This document shows positions 9,378 to 18,406 of a stretch of 64,000 bases of DNA, piece after piece. The notes below the pieces were generated by a model that saw only the letters and a list, made by a program, of their open reading frames with translations, ran no database searches and had not been told where the DNA came from. Each line of letters opens with the position of its first letter. Positions within the stretch are counted from its first letter, which is position 1. A program made the translations under genes and the position numbers. Source of the stretch: an uncultured Bacteroidota bacterium (GTDB taxonomy: Bacteria > Bacteroidota > Bacteroidia > Chitinophagales > Saprospiraceae); the NCBI GenBank assembly GCA_937872515.1, contig CALMSX010000082.1, forward strand, positions 186,001 to 250,000, read 5' to 3'.

Positions 9378-10349
9378 TTATTCAAATGGGTACCTCAATC
9401 CAATCTTATTTCTGATTTCATCCATAAATGCAATGATGGATGCACTCCAGTCCAGTGACACTTGGTCGCTTTGAATTTTACCTTCAAGAATACATTGATT
9501 GGCATGCTGCATTTCAAAGTAAAATCCGTGGTAATTACTTTCGTCTTTAAAATTATCCAACAAGTCGTCATTATTATCAGTTAGCGTAACTTCTTTGGCT
9601 TTCCAAAAGACAGGGAGGGTGATTGCGCCTTTCTCTCCATAAATTACGGCTGCATTTCTACCTCTGTACAAAAAAGAACAGGTTAAATGAACGAGGAAGT
9701 CCGGGTATTTTAAACTTATTGATACAGATGAATCTACACCAGATTCTAACATCAGGCTGCTTACTTGCCAATCTTTACTCAAGGCCCCAACCAAAAATTT
9801 ACATAACGTGATTGGGTAAATACCTATATCCAATAAACTGCCACCAGCCAACATAGGATCATACAATCTTTTAGAACCCGGTACAGGAGCAGGAAAGGCA
9901 AATTCGATGTCTAAGCCAGTAATCTTACCTATTCTCCCTTCATCCAACCATTGTTTAGCCATTAAAACAGCAGGTAGAAAAAGGGTCCACATAGCTTCCA
10001 TAACAAAAAGATTCTTTTGTTTAGCCAACAGATTTAGTGCTTCTATTTGCTGGAAATTGACCGTAATAGGCTTTTCGCACAAAACATGCTTGCCGGCATT
10101 CAGACACTTGGCAATAAATTCAAAATGTTGATTGTGAGGAAGGGAAATGTAGATCGCATCCACCTTATCACATGAAAGGATATCCTGGTAGCTGCCAAAA
10201 AGAGGGATGTTAAATTCTTTGGCAAAGATAGCGGCCCTGCCTGGATCTGAAGATGCTGCAAATTGGAGCGCAGCGTGATCCATATATTTAAATTCAGTGG
10301 CAAAAACCCGTGCAATTTTGCCCAAACCAATGATTCCCCATCTTACCAT
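9378..10349 (-). CDS. Gfo/Idh/MocA-family NAD(P)-dependent oxidoreductase
   Basis: The 323-residue cytoplasmic protein has an N-terminal Rossmann fold with GIIGLGKIARVFA (residues 5-17), the family motif CEKPI (near residue 95) and a C-terminal alpha/beta dimerisation domain. The GGSLLDIGIYPI stretch near residue 175 contains the conserved substrate-binding region of dehydrogenases related to trans-1,2-dihydrobenzene-1,2-diol and glucose-fructose dehydrogenases. The enzyme probably oxidises or reduces a sugar or polyol. The substrate cannot be deduced, since no carbohydrate gene cluster surrounds it. It lies downstream of the broken peroxidase gene with a 45-nt gap. Confidence 0.88.
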   Translation of the reverse strand: MVRWGIIGLGKIARVFATEFKYMDHAALQFAASSDPGRAAIFAKEFNIPLFGSYQDILSCDKVDAIYISLPHNQHFEFIAKCLNAGKHVLCEKPITVNFQQIEALNLLAKQKNLFVMEAMWTLFLPAVLMAKQWLDEGRIGKITGLDIEFAFPAPVPGSKRLYDPMLAGGSLLDIGIYPITLCKFLVGALSKDWQVSSLMLESGVDSSVSISLKYPDFLVHLTCSFLYRGRNAAVIYGEKGAITLPVFWKAKEVTLTDNNDDLLDNFKDESNYHGFYFEMQHANQCILEGKIQSDQVSLDWSASIIAFMDEIRNKIGLRYPFE

Positions 10350-10394
10350 TATCCGTTATTTTGGATAAAGATAAGATGGGAAATGTGTTTATTT

Positions 10395-11735
10395 TTATTT
10401 ACAACCCATATCTAACTGAGAGGTAAGGTCATTGTTTGGAAAACAGTTTCCAGACATTACCTGGCTTGGTTTGTATCTGATCAAATTGGGGTCATACAGG
10501 CCGTTGGTGAGGAATTCGGTCAAGTCATCCACTTCCTGGTCAGTGAGGCCAAGAGGTATGAACAAGGGATCAATTCTACCTTTCTCAACCCTCTCATTTT
10601 CAGGAATAGCGTGATTAAAGTATTGAACTACAGCCTTCAGGTTAGTCTTGCTGGCGCCGTGGAAGTAGTGACTGACATCTTTCAGGTTGTATAGTTGGGG
10701 CACCTTAAACTTGTAAAGATCTTCGTCGCGAAGGGTAAAGCCCCCTCTGCCTTTGGCCCTGCCATCAGAGGTTTTGAAAACTTCATAGCCGTTTTGATCC
10801 AGGTCTTTTACACCCAGGGCTGCAAAACGTTGTCCGTTGAAAGATGGACTATTGTGGCAATTGATGCATCCAGCCTTTCCATAAAACAGGGTAGCGCCTC
10901 TTTTTTGGGCTTCAGACAATGCAGATTCATCGCCTTTTAACCATCTTTGGAATGGTGCCTGATTGGTGTATATGGTTCTAAAATAAGCAGCGATTGCGTT
11001 GGCTGCAATTTGTAGGGTATATCTTTCTGCGGCAGGAACATCAGGAAATGCAGCGTCAAACATTGGCGTATAACCCAGATAATCCATCAATTCTTTTTTG
11101 ATTTCCTGTCTGTGTACGATCAAAGCTCTGTGGTTATTGGCCTCTAATCCTTCTAAACCTTTAAAATTTATATCGGTAAGCGGGTCCGCCTTGCCAAAAA
11201 CATCTTTAAAAGAAGCATTCATTCCATTTGCTCCAAAAGCTCCGTTCCACAATGCATTTTTAACATAAGCCAGATTAATAGTTGGTAATGGCCTTGCTCC
11301 CTGCGCATCCACTTCTGTGCCTTGGTAAGCTGGATTTTTTAAACGTCCGTCGCCCAAGTGGCCGAAGCCCATGCCTCCATCAGCAATTCCCTGGAATCGA
11401 CCGGGGGTAAATGATTTCTCGGGTATGTGGCAGGTGCTGCATGAATATGTTTCTCTAAGTTCAGGGTTGAGGGAGTTGATACCTATTCCGGTTTCAAAAA
11501 AGAGCAATTTTCCCAATTCAACCTTGGCAGCCGTTATTTTATTGGTAGGATCCTGATTGGGTATGTTGGCAAAGTCGTTGCTTTCCGGCATAATGTACCA
11601 ATCAGCTGATTTGGTGGGTGAGTGTTTTTTGATGAGAATAGTGAGTTCATCATCTTATTCAATAACCTTAGGCTCATTGTTGCAGGCACCCAAAACCAAA
11701 GCTAACATTGAGACAAATAATAACCTGGAGACCAT
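10395..11735 (-). pseudogene. Diheme cytochrome c peroxidase (MauG/CcpA-like) interrupted by an in-frame TAA
   Basis: The body encodes a diheme peroxidase with two CxxCH sites, CSTCH in the N-terminal and CINCH in the C-terminal domain. The longest ATG-started part begins at 11591 and lacks any export signal. Reading further upstream in the same frame gives 21 more codons, then TAA (11657-11655), then 26 codons that form a clear lipoprotein signal (LALVLGAC) starting at ATG 11735. The frame is conserved on both sides, so one base change splits signal and enzyme. c-type heme is attached outside the cytoplasm, so the shortened product should be inactive. A sequencing error or a very recent mutation would look the same. 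An intact relative lies at 61369-62601. Confidence 0.8.
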
Positions 11736-11755
11736 AAATGAAATTTTAATTGTCG

Positions 11756-11763
11756 CAAATGTA
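11756..11763 (-). promoter_or_regulatory. Possible -7 box for the diheme peroxidase gene
   Basis: Minus-strand TACATTTG matches TAnnTTTG 20 nt before the ATG at 11735. This position supports 11735, not 11591, as the original start. A TTTG lies 16 nt further upstream, shorter than the usual spacer. Confidence 0.45.
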
Positions 11764-11866
11764 TAAAACAAAGCCGTGCCAAAATGTGATAAATCTCTCG
11801 TTCAGAATTTTTTAAATGATTTTTAATGAGATTCTAAGGAGATTTTAAGGTATGTTTTAAGTTTAT

Positions 11867-12211
11867 CTAATGATTGTTGATTTTTGAATAAGCATTTTTC
11901 AAATCTTTTACCTTCTGGGGCTCATAATAGACACTTACATCATCTAAATTTAAAGGTGAAAGTTCCATCGTTTTGCCCATGGAATAAATATTTGAGCTTC
12001 CGGTAAAGAAAGAATTAAAGATTCCGATGCTAACCAACACAAAAACAAAAACGGCCGCTATTCTTATGATAGTTAGTGTTAATATTGAATCTTTTCTTTT
12101 GGAGGGCTCATTTGTCAATCGCGACTCAATACTTTGCCAGACTTTAGCATTGGGTTCTGGTTTAAAAGACTCTGCCCACAATTTAAGCTTTCCCTGCTTG
12201 TTATTTTCCAT
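11867..12211 (-). CDS. Small single-pass membrane protein, probable anti-sigma factor
   Basis: The 114-residue protein has a cytoplasmic N-terminal part with Trp-containing helices (LKLWAESF, AKVWQSIESRL), one hydrophobic segment at about residues 44-69 and a short outer tail. The gene overlaps the end of an ECF sigma gene by 11 nt. A sigma factor followed by an overlapping one-pass membrane protein is the standard arrangement of an ECF sigma and its anti-sigma factor. No recognised zinc-finger anti-sigma motif (HxxxCxxC) is present, so the role is inferred from topology and neighbourhood. Confidence 0.7.
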   Translation of the reverse strand: MENNKQGKLKLWAESFKPEPNAKVWQSIESRLTNEPSKRKDSILTLTIIRIAAVFVFVLVSIGIFNSFFTGSSNIYSMGKTMELSPLNLDDVSVYYEPQKVKDLKNAYSKINNH

Positions 12212-12746
12212 TGGATATGTTTAATTTTTTTTCTATTAATTCTTTCATTTTTTTTCGGGCAAGGATTAACTGACTTTTAGAAGTGTTAATGCTAATGCCC
12301 AATAAATCAGCAATTTCCTTGTGTTTATAACCCTCCACATCGTACAAATTGAGTACGGTTCTGTATCCGGGGGGCAGTTGTTCGAATAAGCCCATTATGT
12401 CTGCTTCTTCCAACTGGTCGTCATAATGTGGCGCTTCTCCAAATTCAAGATGGAAGGTGTCCAACTCTTGAAAATGGAGTCTGTGTTTTCTTAAAAACAT
12501 AAGCGCTTCATTAACCGTTATTTTTTTCATCCAGCCTTCAAAACTGCCCTCTCCTTTGTAATCATCCAATTTTGTAAATATCTTTACAAAACTCTCTGTC
12601 AGCACATCCTCTGCATCTTCTATAGAATGGAGATATCGCCTGCAAATTCCAAATAGGGTAGTTTTATACAAATCGTACAACTCCTTTTGACCAAGGGCAT
12701 CCCGCTCTTTACAGCGGTCTACTAAGGCTTGTAAGTTGTTGTTCAT
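12201..12746 (-). CDS. ECF RNA polymerase sigma factor
   Basis: The protein has sigma region 2 (including DAEDVLTESFVKIF, about residues 40-53) and region 4 with the helix-turn-helix EGYKHKEIADLLGISINT. Regions 1 and 3 are absent, as in ECF factors. I place the start at ATG 12746 (MNNNLQALVDRC), which is the usual distance before region 2; an upstream ATG at 12776 would add ten residues. It directs transcription of an unknown regulon and overlaps the probable anti-sigma gene. The next gene on the other side is divergent. Confidence 0.9.
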   Translation of the reverse strand: MNNNLQALVDRCKERDALGQKELYDLYKTTLFGICRRYLHSIEDAEDVLTESFVKIFTKLDDYKGEGSFEGWMKKITVNEALMFLRKHRLHFQELDTFHLEFGEAPHYDDQLEEADIMGLFEQLPPGYRTVLNLYDVEGYKHKEIADLLGISINTSKSQLILARKKMKELIEKKLNISNGK

Positions 12747-12866
12747 TTGAAGGATTGATTTAATCAGTAGATGCAAAATTGCTTCATTTTGGCGTTTGGA
12801 ATCAAAAAATTTAGGGTATTATATCATTTTTCCCTAATTTGCGTCCAAACCATTGCAATCTTGAAA

Positions 12867-14189
12867 ATGGCCTCAATTATCTTTATTTTACTTGCTTCAG
12901 CAGTATTTTATTTCGCCTTTAAGGCGTTTTATACGGTTTATCAAAATATTAATTTGGGTAAGCCCTATGATTGGAAAGGGCAACCCAATGGAAGGATCAA
13001 AGATGTGCTGTTGATCGCATTGGGACAAAAGAAGATGTTCGACAGGCCCCTGGCAGCCTTTATGCACCTGTTTATATATGTTGCCTTTCTGATGACACAG
13101 GTAGAGCTGATTGAAATATTTATCGATGGCATCTTTGGGACCCACCGTTTTTTAGCCCCCTATTTGGGCTCATTTTATAGTTTTATCATTGGCTTTATTG
13201 AAGTCTTGTCATTGCTGGCCTTTTTTGCTACCCTTGTTTTTTTAAGTCGCAGAAACTTATTAAAACTTCCCAGATTTACAAAAGCAGAACTATTGGGCTG
13301 GCCTTCAACGGATGCCAACCTGATACTGTTGGGAGAGATTTTGTTGATTTTTGGCATTTTCACAATGAATGGTGCTGACCACCTGCTGCAGCAAATTGAT
13401 CCAGCGCATTATCCTCCAGTCGTATTGCCTGTAAGCAGCATCTTAGGCCCCTTGTTGTTTAACGGCCTCGATACCTCAACATTGGTTTTTTTAGAGCGAT
13501 TTGGTTGGTGGCAGCATGTAATTGTAGTATTTGGCTTTATACTTTATTTGCCTTATTCTAAACACCTCCATATTTTTCTGGCCTTTCCCAATGTCTATTT
13601 CAGAGATCCCAAGTCAAGAGGGGAAATGGAGAATATGCCAGCCATTATGAATGAAGTAAAGTCTATGTTTGGATTGCCTGTACTAGATAATTCTGAATCG
13701 GAAGAACTGCCTGTTTTTGGTGCCGGTGACGTTACGGATTTAAGCTGGAAAAACCTTCTGGACGCTTATACCTGCACGGAGTGCGGAAGATGCACTTCTG
13801 TCTGTCCGGCCAATATAACAGGCAAAAAACTTTCACCCCGCAAAATAATGATGGATGTGAGGGACAGAGCTACAGAGCTTGGAAGTCAGATAAAAAAAGT
13901 TGCACCGGCAACAAATGCTGTTGATAAAAAAGCAGCAGTTTCAGATGATAAAAATTTGTTTTCCTATATCAGCAGGGAAGAAATAAGGGCTTGTACTTCG
14001 TGCAATGCCTGTGTTGAAGCCTGTCCTGTACTCATCAATCCTTTAGATATTATTTTGCAAATGAGGCGATATGAGGTCTTAACAGAATCACAGACAGCAG
14101 AAGCATGGACGCCAATGTTTACCAGTCTCGAAAACCAGGGCTGCGTATGGCAGGTGCCACAGGAAAGAGATGCATGGATACATTCATAA
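12867..14189 (+). CDS. Membrane-anchored 4Fe-4S protein, HdrC/NarI-like fusion
   Basis: From ATG 12867 the protein is about 440 residues. The N-terminal half has about five or six membrane helices resembling the heme b-binding NarI/DsrM-like domain. The C-terminal half holds two ferredoxin-type cluster sites, CTECGRCTSVCP and CTSCNACVEACP, each followed by a distal Pro-rich turn. It probably passes electrons between the quinone pool and the soluble partner encoded next, which carries cysteine-rich CCG domains. Together they look like a heterodisulfide-reductase-type module; the true electron donor and acceptor are unknown. An upstream in-frame ATG at 12771 overlaps the divergent sigma promoter region and is less likely. 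Confidence 0.85.
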   Translation: MASIIFILLASAVFYFAFKAFYTVYQNINLGKPYDWKGQPNGRIKDVLLIALGQKKMFDRPLAAFMHLFIYVAFLMTQVELIEIFIDGIFGTHRFLAPYLGSFYSFIIGFIEVLSLLAFFATLVFLSRRNLLKLPRFTKAELLGWPSTDANLILLGEILLIFGIFTMNGADHLLQQIDPAHYPPVVLPVSSILGPLLFNGLDTSTLVFLERFGWWQHVIVVFGFILYLPYSKHLHIFLAFPNVYFRDPKSRGEMENMPAIMNEVKSMFGLPVLDNSESEELPVFGAGDVTDLSWKNLLDAYTCTECGRCTSVCPANITGKKLSPRKIMMDVRDRATELGSQIKKVAPATNAVDKKAAVSDDKNLFSYISREEIRACTSCNACVEACPVLINPLDIILQMRRYEVLTESQTAEAWTPMFTSLENQGCVWQVPQERDAWIHS

Positions 14190-14205
14190 ATTCAAATCGA
14201 CCAAC

Positions 14206-14976
14206 ATGATAAAAACGATGTCAGAATTTGCTGCTTCCGGACAACAGCCGGAGGTTTTGTATTGGGTAGGTTGTGCCGGAAGCTTTGATGCCAGAGCTCA
14301 AAAAGTGGCTAAAGCATTTTGCCAAATACTGGATCACGTAGGCATTCAATATGCTGTGCTGGGGCAGGAAGAAAAATGTACAGGTGATCCGGCCAGAAGA
14401 GCGGGTAATGAATTTGTTTTTCAGATGTTAGCCATTCAAAACATAGAAACCCTTAACAATTACAACATAAAATCCATTGTCACTGCGTGCCCGCATTGTT
14501 TCAATACTTTAAAGAATGAGTACCCTGCCTTGGGTGGAAATTATCATGTTGTTCACCACAGCCAATACCTGCAGCAACTTTTAGATAGTGGTCGATTAAA
14601 GGTAGAGGGAGGAAGCTTTAAGGGCAAAAAAATTACCTACCATGACTCCTGTTACTTGGGCAGAATCAATGGAGAATATACGGCTCCCAGAGAATTGATA
14701 ACAACGCTTGATGCTGATCTTACAGAAATGAAAAGAAGCAAGGCCAATGGTTTGTGCTGTGGTGCAGGCGGTGCACAAATGTTTAAAGAGGATGAAGCGG
14801 GTGATAAAAGGATCAACACCGAAAGAGCAGAAGAGGCTGTGGCTACAGGAGCTGAAGCCATTGCTGCCAATTGCCCTTGGTGCATCACAATGTTGACGGA
14901 CGGATTGAAGGCCATGGATAAGCAGGACAGTGTCATGGTTTATGACATTTCAGAGCTTATTTTGCAAAACATTTAA
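14206..14976 (+). CDS. HdrB-like (Fe-S)-binding protein with two CCG domains
   Basis: The protein of about 257 residues carries two cysteine-rich CCG modules. The first contains CTGDPARRAG and CPHCFNTL; the second contains HDSCYLGR, CCGAGGAQMF and NCPWCITML. Such modules bind an unusual 4Fe-4S cluster in heterodisulfide reductase B and in glycolate and lactate oxidase subunits. It is translated directly after the membrane Fe-S protein and is its probable soluble partner. The longer start at 14170 would overlap the upstream gene by 20 nt; MIKTMSEF at 14206 is more typical. Confidence 0.87.
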   Translation: MIKTMSEFAASGQQPEVLYWVGCAGSFDARAQKVAKAFCQILDHVGIQYAVLGQEEKCTGDPARRAGNEFVFQMLAIQNIETLNNYNIKSIVTACPHCFNTLKNEYPALGGNYHVVHHSQYLQQLLDSGRLKVEGGSFKGKKITYHDSCYLGRINGEYTAPRELITTLDADLTEMKRSKANGLCCGAGGAQMFKEDEAGDKRINTERAEEAVATGAEAIAANCPWCITMLTDGLKAMDKQDSVMVYDISELILQNI

Positions 14977-15000
14977 GCCAAAAAAAGCGTTTGAAATCAA

Positions 15001-15486
15001 ATGGTAAGAGAATTAATTGCCCTTGGACCTGAATCCAGGGCCTGGATTTATGCAGCGGATCGCGAGTTAGCGCATGAGGAGTTGGACATTGTCAGAGAAA
15101 TGTTATTTCCATTTCTTGAAGAATGGACCAGTCATTCAAAAGAATTGATGTGTTACGGCAATATTTTCCATAAGCGGTTTTTGGGTATTTTTGTTGATGA
15201 AAGCCTGGCTCCGGCCAGTGGATGCTCTATTGACACTTCAAGCCGGTTTGTACAACAGCTTTCCGAAAAATTGAATGTTAATTTTTTCTCCAGATCAGAA
15301 GTCTATTCTTTGCAAAATGACGAAATAAAGGCCTGGAACCTGCAATCACTTTCACATTCCTACGCCAAGGGGGATTTTAATGACGAAACCTTGTTTTTTG
15401 ATAATTTGGTTCCAACAAAAGACGCTTTTTTGCGCAGGTGGCTGGTGCCATTAAAAGATTCATGGATAAATAGATTTATAAGGTAA
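15001..15486 (+). CDS. Conserved hypothetical protein next to the Fe-S genes
   Basis: The 161-residue soluble protein has no signal peptide. Its N-terminal half is acidic (AADRELAHEELDIVREML) and it contains a short Cys-containing segment (ASGCSIDTSS). I recall similar Bacteroidota proteins beside such Fe-S genes that are sometimes labelled ABC transporter ATPase, but no Walker motif is visible, so that name would be wrong. The gene sits 24 nt after the HdrB-like gene and overlaps the Mrp ATPase start by one base (TAATG), so translation is probably coupled. A role linked to Fe-S proteins is inferred only from position. Confidence 0.75.
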   Translation: MVRELIALGPESRAWIYAADRELAHEELDIVREMLFPFLEEWTSHSKELMCYGNIFHKRFLGIFVDESLAPASGCSIDTSSRFVQQLSEKLNVNFFSRSEVYSLQNDEIKAWNLQSLSHSYAKGDFNDETLFFDNLVPTKDAFLRRWLVPLKDSWINRFIR

Positions 15487-16574
15487 TGATTGATTCCAAT
15501 AAATTAGTTGCAGCATTAAGAGAAATTAAGGACCCCCGAAGTGGGGTTGACATCATTCAGGCAAAAATGGTGGAAGATTTGCAGGTTGATGGCAATCAGG
15601 TGCAATTTTCGATTGTTTTGCCAGGCAATGACCAAGGCTTAAAAAGCCAATTAAATTTTGCCTGTATCGAAGCCATTCAAAAAGTGGCTCCTGATGCTGA
15701 AGTCAACATACACCTAAAGTTAAAATCAGACCAAAATCAGGCTTCCAGCGTATTACCTCAGGTAAAAAATGTAATAGCTGTGGGATCTGGAAAAGGCGGA
15801 GTAGGCAAATCAACAGTTTCTATCAACCTGGCCCTGGCTTTAAAAGAACTGGGTGCCAGGGTTGGTATTTTGGATGCCGATGTGTATGGACCTTCAATAC
15901 CCACTATGCTGGGTCTGCAAGGGCAAAGGCCAAAAATAGAAATGTTGTATGGCAAACACAAGATAGTGCCGCTCGAAGCTTTTGGTATGCCCGTTATGTC
16001 AATCGGCTTTATTGTTGAGGAAGATCAGGCCATTGTTTTGCGAGGTCCCAGACTGGGAGGCATCATACGACAATTTTTACAAGATTGTCTTTGGCCTGAA
16101 TTGGATTACCTTATCATTGATCTGCCACCGGGTACAGGAGATGTACAACTGACCTTAGTGCAAACCATTCCGGTAACAGGTGTTGTTATGGTTACCACAC
16201 CACAGCAGGTTGCAGTGATTGATGCCGTGAAAGCCATGAACATGTTTTTGCTGCCCAATGTCAATGTACCCATCCTGGGTGTAGTAGAAAACATGGCTTG
16301 GTTTACTCCGGCAGAATTACCAGACCATAAGTATTTTCTTTTTGGCCAGGGAGGCGGTAAAAGCCTTGCACTGAAAGCTTCAACGGTCTTACTCGGACAG
16401 GTTCCATTGGTGCAGGCAGTAATGGAAGGAAGTGACCAGGGCAAGCCATGTGTGGCGCAAGAGGGACATGCCGGCAGAAGCTACTTTCTGAAATTAGGTG
16501 AACAATTGGCACGACAGGTTCACATTCGAAACGAAAGTATGGAACCTACCCGCATAGTGTCAATGGTAGAATAA
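15486..16574 (+). CDS. apbC: Mrp/NBP35-family P-loop ATPase (Fe-S cluster carrier)
   Basis: The 362-residue protein has an N-terminal MIP18 (DUF59) domain at residues 1-90 and a deviant Walker A, GSGKGGVGKST, near residue 102. It also has the switch and Walker B segments around LDADVYGPS and IIDLPPGTGD. The family is implicated in carrying 4Fe-4S clusters to target enzymes. The usual C-terminal CxxC cluster-binding motif of ApbC/Mrp is not evident; the corresponding region reads VENMAWFTPAELPD, where many homologues have Cys. It is co-transcribed with Fe-S protein genes, which are plausible clients. Confidence 0.88.
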   Translation: MIDSNKLVAALREIKDPRSGVDIIQAKMVEDLQVDGNQVQFSIVLPGNDQGLKSQLNFACIEAIQKVAPDAEVNIHLKLKSDQNQASSVLPQVKNVIAVGSGKGGVGKSTVSINLALALKELGARVGILDADVYGPSIPTMLGLQGQRPKIEMLYGKHKIVPLEAFGMPVMSIGFIVEEDQAIVLRGPRLGGIIRQFLQDCLWPELDYLIIDLPPGTGDVQLTLVQTIPVTGVVMVTTPQQVAVIDAVKAMNMFLLPNVNVPILGVVENMAWFTPAELPDHKYFLFGQGGGKSLALKASTVLLGQVPLVQAVMEGSDQGKPCVAQEGHAGRSYFLKLGEQLARQVHIRNESMEPTRIVSMVE

Positions 16575-16640
16575 CCTTTGTATGCACTTGAAAATGAACG
16601 CCGTGAACACAGATACGGGCGATAAAAACTGCATTTAAAT

Positions 16641-16671
16641 TTTGATATTACGAAAATATGTAATATATTTG
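16641..16671 (+). promoter_or_regulatory. Consensus Bacteroidota promoter for the RlpA-like gene and kdsB
   Basis: TTTG (16641-16644), a 19-nt spacer and TATATTTG (16664-16671) match the phylum consensus fully. The start codon at 16692 lies 20 nt after the -7 box. Confidence 0.75.
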
Positions 16672-16691
16672 TGGTTTAAATTTAGGTTATT

Positions 16692-17660
16692 ATGAAGAAG
16701 GTCTCAATATTTCCGGCCCTTTTGGTATTTTTATTTGCCAATTTAGGGGGACTAAATGCTCAAAAACCTGCGTATTTGAAGCTGGAATTTGACAAAAATC
16801 AAAAACCTTATGTTTTTTACCCGGTGGGAAGAGGCGATCAGCCTGCTGTTTTGGCAAAACAGTTTGGTGCCCAGGAATTGGAATTAAGGGCAAAAAACCA
16901 CATGAATACGGGCCAGTCCCTGGCAGCGGGTACTATCATTCAGATTCCTATCAACCCGGACAAAATCATTAAAAAGAATTTAAAGGGCAGTTATGATGAT
17001 GTAGTCCCCATTTTTTATAAAGTCAAAAAGGGAGAAACTGCCTACAGGATTGTCAAGGTAAATTTGAAAGATGACCTCAATAATTTTTGTGAACGAAATG
17101 ATTTACCAGGGTGTCAATTAAAAGTTGGTGCAGATGTGTTGGTGGGCTGGATTGATTTGAGAGATCGCAAATCAGATGTATCCTTAACTACATCCAAGGA
17201 AAAAAAGGCCATAGTCAAAGTGGATCCTAAACCGGTAGTAGTTAAAGGTAGAAACAGCAAAACAGAAGAGCCCACCATTTTTAAAAAGGTGGTTGCCGAA
17301 AGGAAGACGCAAAACCAAGGAGAAATTGTTGGGAATGATAAAAAGAAAGAAAACGAAACAGAAACCGAACAGGTCGAAGACAATGTCGAAGTATGGGTGG
17401 CAGATAAAGGAGTTGCTTACTGGCAACACGGACATCGGGCAAACACCAATAAATATGTCCTGCACAACTCAGCCGCCATCAATAGTATTATAGAACTTTA
17501 CAACCCTATGTTAAGAAGAACAGTACGGGCAAAAGTTATCGGCAGGATTCCAGAGGAGACCTATCGAAATGACATTGATGTGGTTTTATCCGAAGGAGCT
17601 GCAGAATCATTAGGGGCACTGGATTCGAGATTCCAGATTGAAATGAGGTATAAAAAATAA
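16692..17660 (+). CDS. Secreted LysM-like and RlpA-like double-psi barrel protein
   Basis: The 322-residue protein has a signal peptide (cut near LNAQ), two LysM-like regions (the second begins IFYKVKKGETAYRI, about residue 108), a charged Lys/Glu/Thr-rich linker (residues ~165-235) and a C-terminal RlpA-like double-psi beta-barrel. The barrel contains KVIGRIPEETY and DVVLSEGAAESLGALD, the equivalents of the conserved DRGP and LS-x-xAAxxLG stretches. RlpA proteins bind or cleave peptidoglycan; here the Asp of DRGP is replaced by Gly, so lytic activity is uncertain. It heads a two-gene unit with kdsB, only 2 nt away. Confidence 0.78.
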   Translation: MKKVSIFPALLVFLFANLGGLNAQKPAYLKLEFDKNQKPYVFYPVGRGDQPAVLAKQFGAQELELRAKNHMNTGQSLAAGTIIQIPINPDKIIKKNLKGSYDDVVPIFYKVKKGETAYRIVKVNLKDDLNNFCERNDLPGCQLKVGADVLVGWIDLRDRKSDVSLTTSKEKKAIVKVDPKPVVVKGRNSKTEEPTIFKKVVAERKTQNQGEIVGNDKKKENETETEQVEDNVEVWVADKGVAYWQHGHRANTNKYVLHNSAAINSIIELYNPMLRRTVRAKVIGRIPEETYRNDIDVVLSEGAAESLGALDSRFQIEMRYKK

Positions 17661-17662
17661 GA

Positions 17663-18406
17663 TTGAAAACTTGTATTGTCATACCTGCCCGACTATCATC
17701 TTCAAGGTTGCCGCGCAAAGTAATTTTGCCTTTGGCGGGCAAGCCCATGGTCCAATGGGTTTATGAAGCGGCCTTAAAAGTTAAAAAAGTCAATAAGGTA
17801 TTGGTAGCAACCGATAGCGAAGAAGTATTTGATACCGTCATCCAATTTGGTGGAGAAGCCATCATGACCTCTGCCGAACATGTTTCAGGAACCGATCGAA
17901 TTGGAGAGGTTGCCCAAAAGATGCCTGATTACGACGTCTTTATCAATATGCAGGGCGATGAGCCAATGATTGATCCTAAAACCGTCCAACAATTGGTGGA
18001 TTATTATTTGCAGGGCGGGACTTCTATTTCTACTCTTTATGAAAAAATAAGTGATGAAAACCAGTTGTTTGACTTCAATGTGGTAAAGCTTGTTTTCAAT
18101 AAAATGGGGAAGGTTTTATATTTTAGCAGATCGGCCATTCCGGCACAAAGGGATGTTGCTTTTAAGGATTGGATGAAAAAAAACCATTATTGGAGGCACA
18201 TTGGCCTTTATGGTTTTCACAGAAATACCTTACAACAAATTTGTCAATTGCAACAAAGCACCCTTGAACAACTGGAAGTATTAGAACAGTTGAGGTGGTT
18301 GGAAAATGGCTATGATATCCATGCCATAGAATGCCAAAATCATGGAATAGGAGTAGATACTCAGGAAGATTTGGAGCGGGCAGAAAAGAGGATTTTAGGC
18401 TTATAA
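17663..18406 (+). CDS. kdsB: 3-deoxy-manno-octulosonate cytidylyltransferase
   Basis: KdsB activates Kdo with CTP to CMP-Kdo for the lipopolysaccharide inner core. The 247-residue protein has the nucleotide-binding start IPARLSSSRLPRKVI (residues 7-21) and the metal-site motif NMQGDEPMI (near residue 94). The start codon is TTG: the frame has a stop at 17651 and no ATG or GTG between it and the conserved first strand, so TTG at 17663 is the only plausible start. It follows the RlpA-like gene by 2 nt and therefore probably depends on the promoter at 16641. Confidence 0.93.
   Translation: MKTCIVIPARLSSSRLPRKVILPLAGKPMVQWVYEAALKVKKVNKVLVATDSEEVFDTVIQFGGEAIMTSAEHVSGTDRIGEVAQKMPDYDVFINMQGDEPMIDPKTVQQLVDYYLQGGTSISTLYEKISDENQLFDFNVVKLVFNKMGKVLYFSRSAIPAQRDVAFKDWMKKNHYWRHIGLYGFHRNTLQQICQLQQSTLEQLEVLEQLRWLENGYDIHAIECQNHGIGVDTQEDLERAEKRILGL

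Noticed and set aside
15001..15486. ABC transporter ATPase label for the 161-residue protein
   Set aside because: There is no Walker A, Walker B or signature motif, so the label would be an error.
16106..16444. 112-residue antisense ORF within the Mrp gene
   Set aside because: It is a byproduct of codon bias in the ATPase frame; its translation is rich in Pro, Thr and Cys without a pattern.
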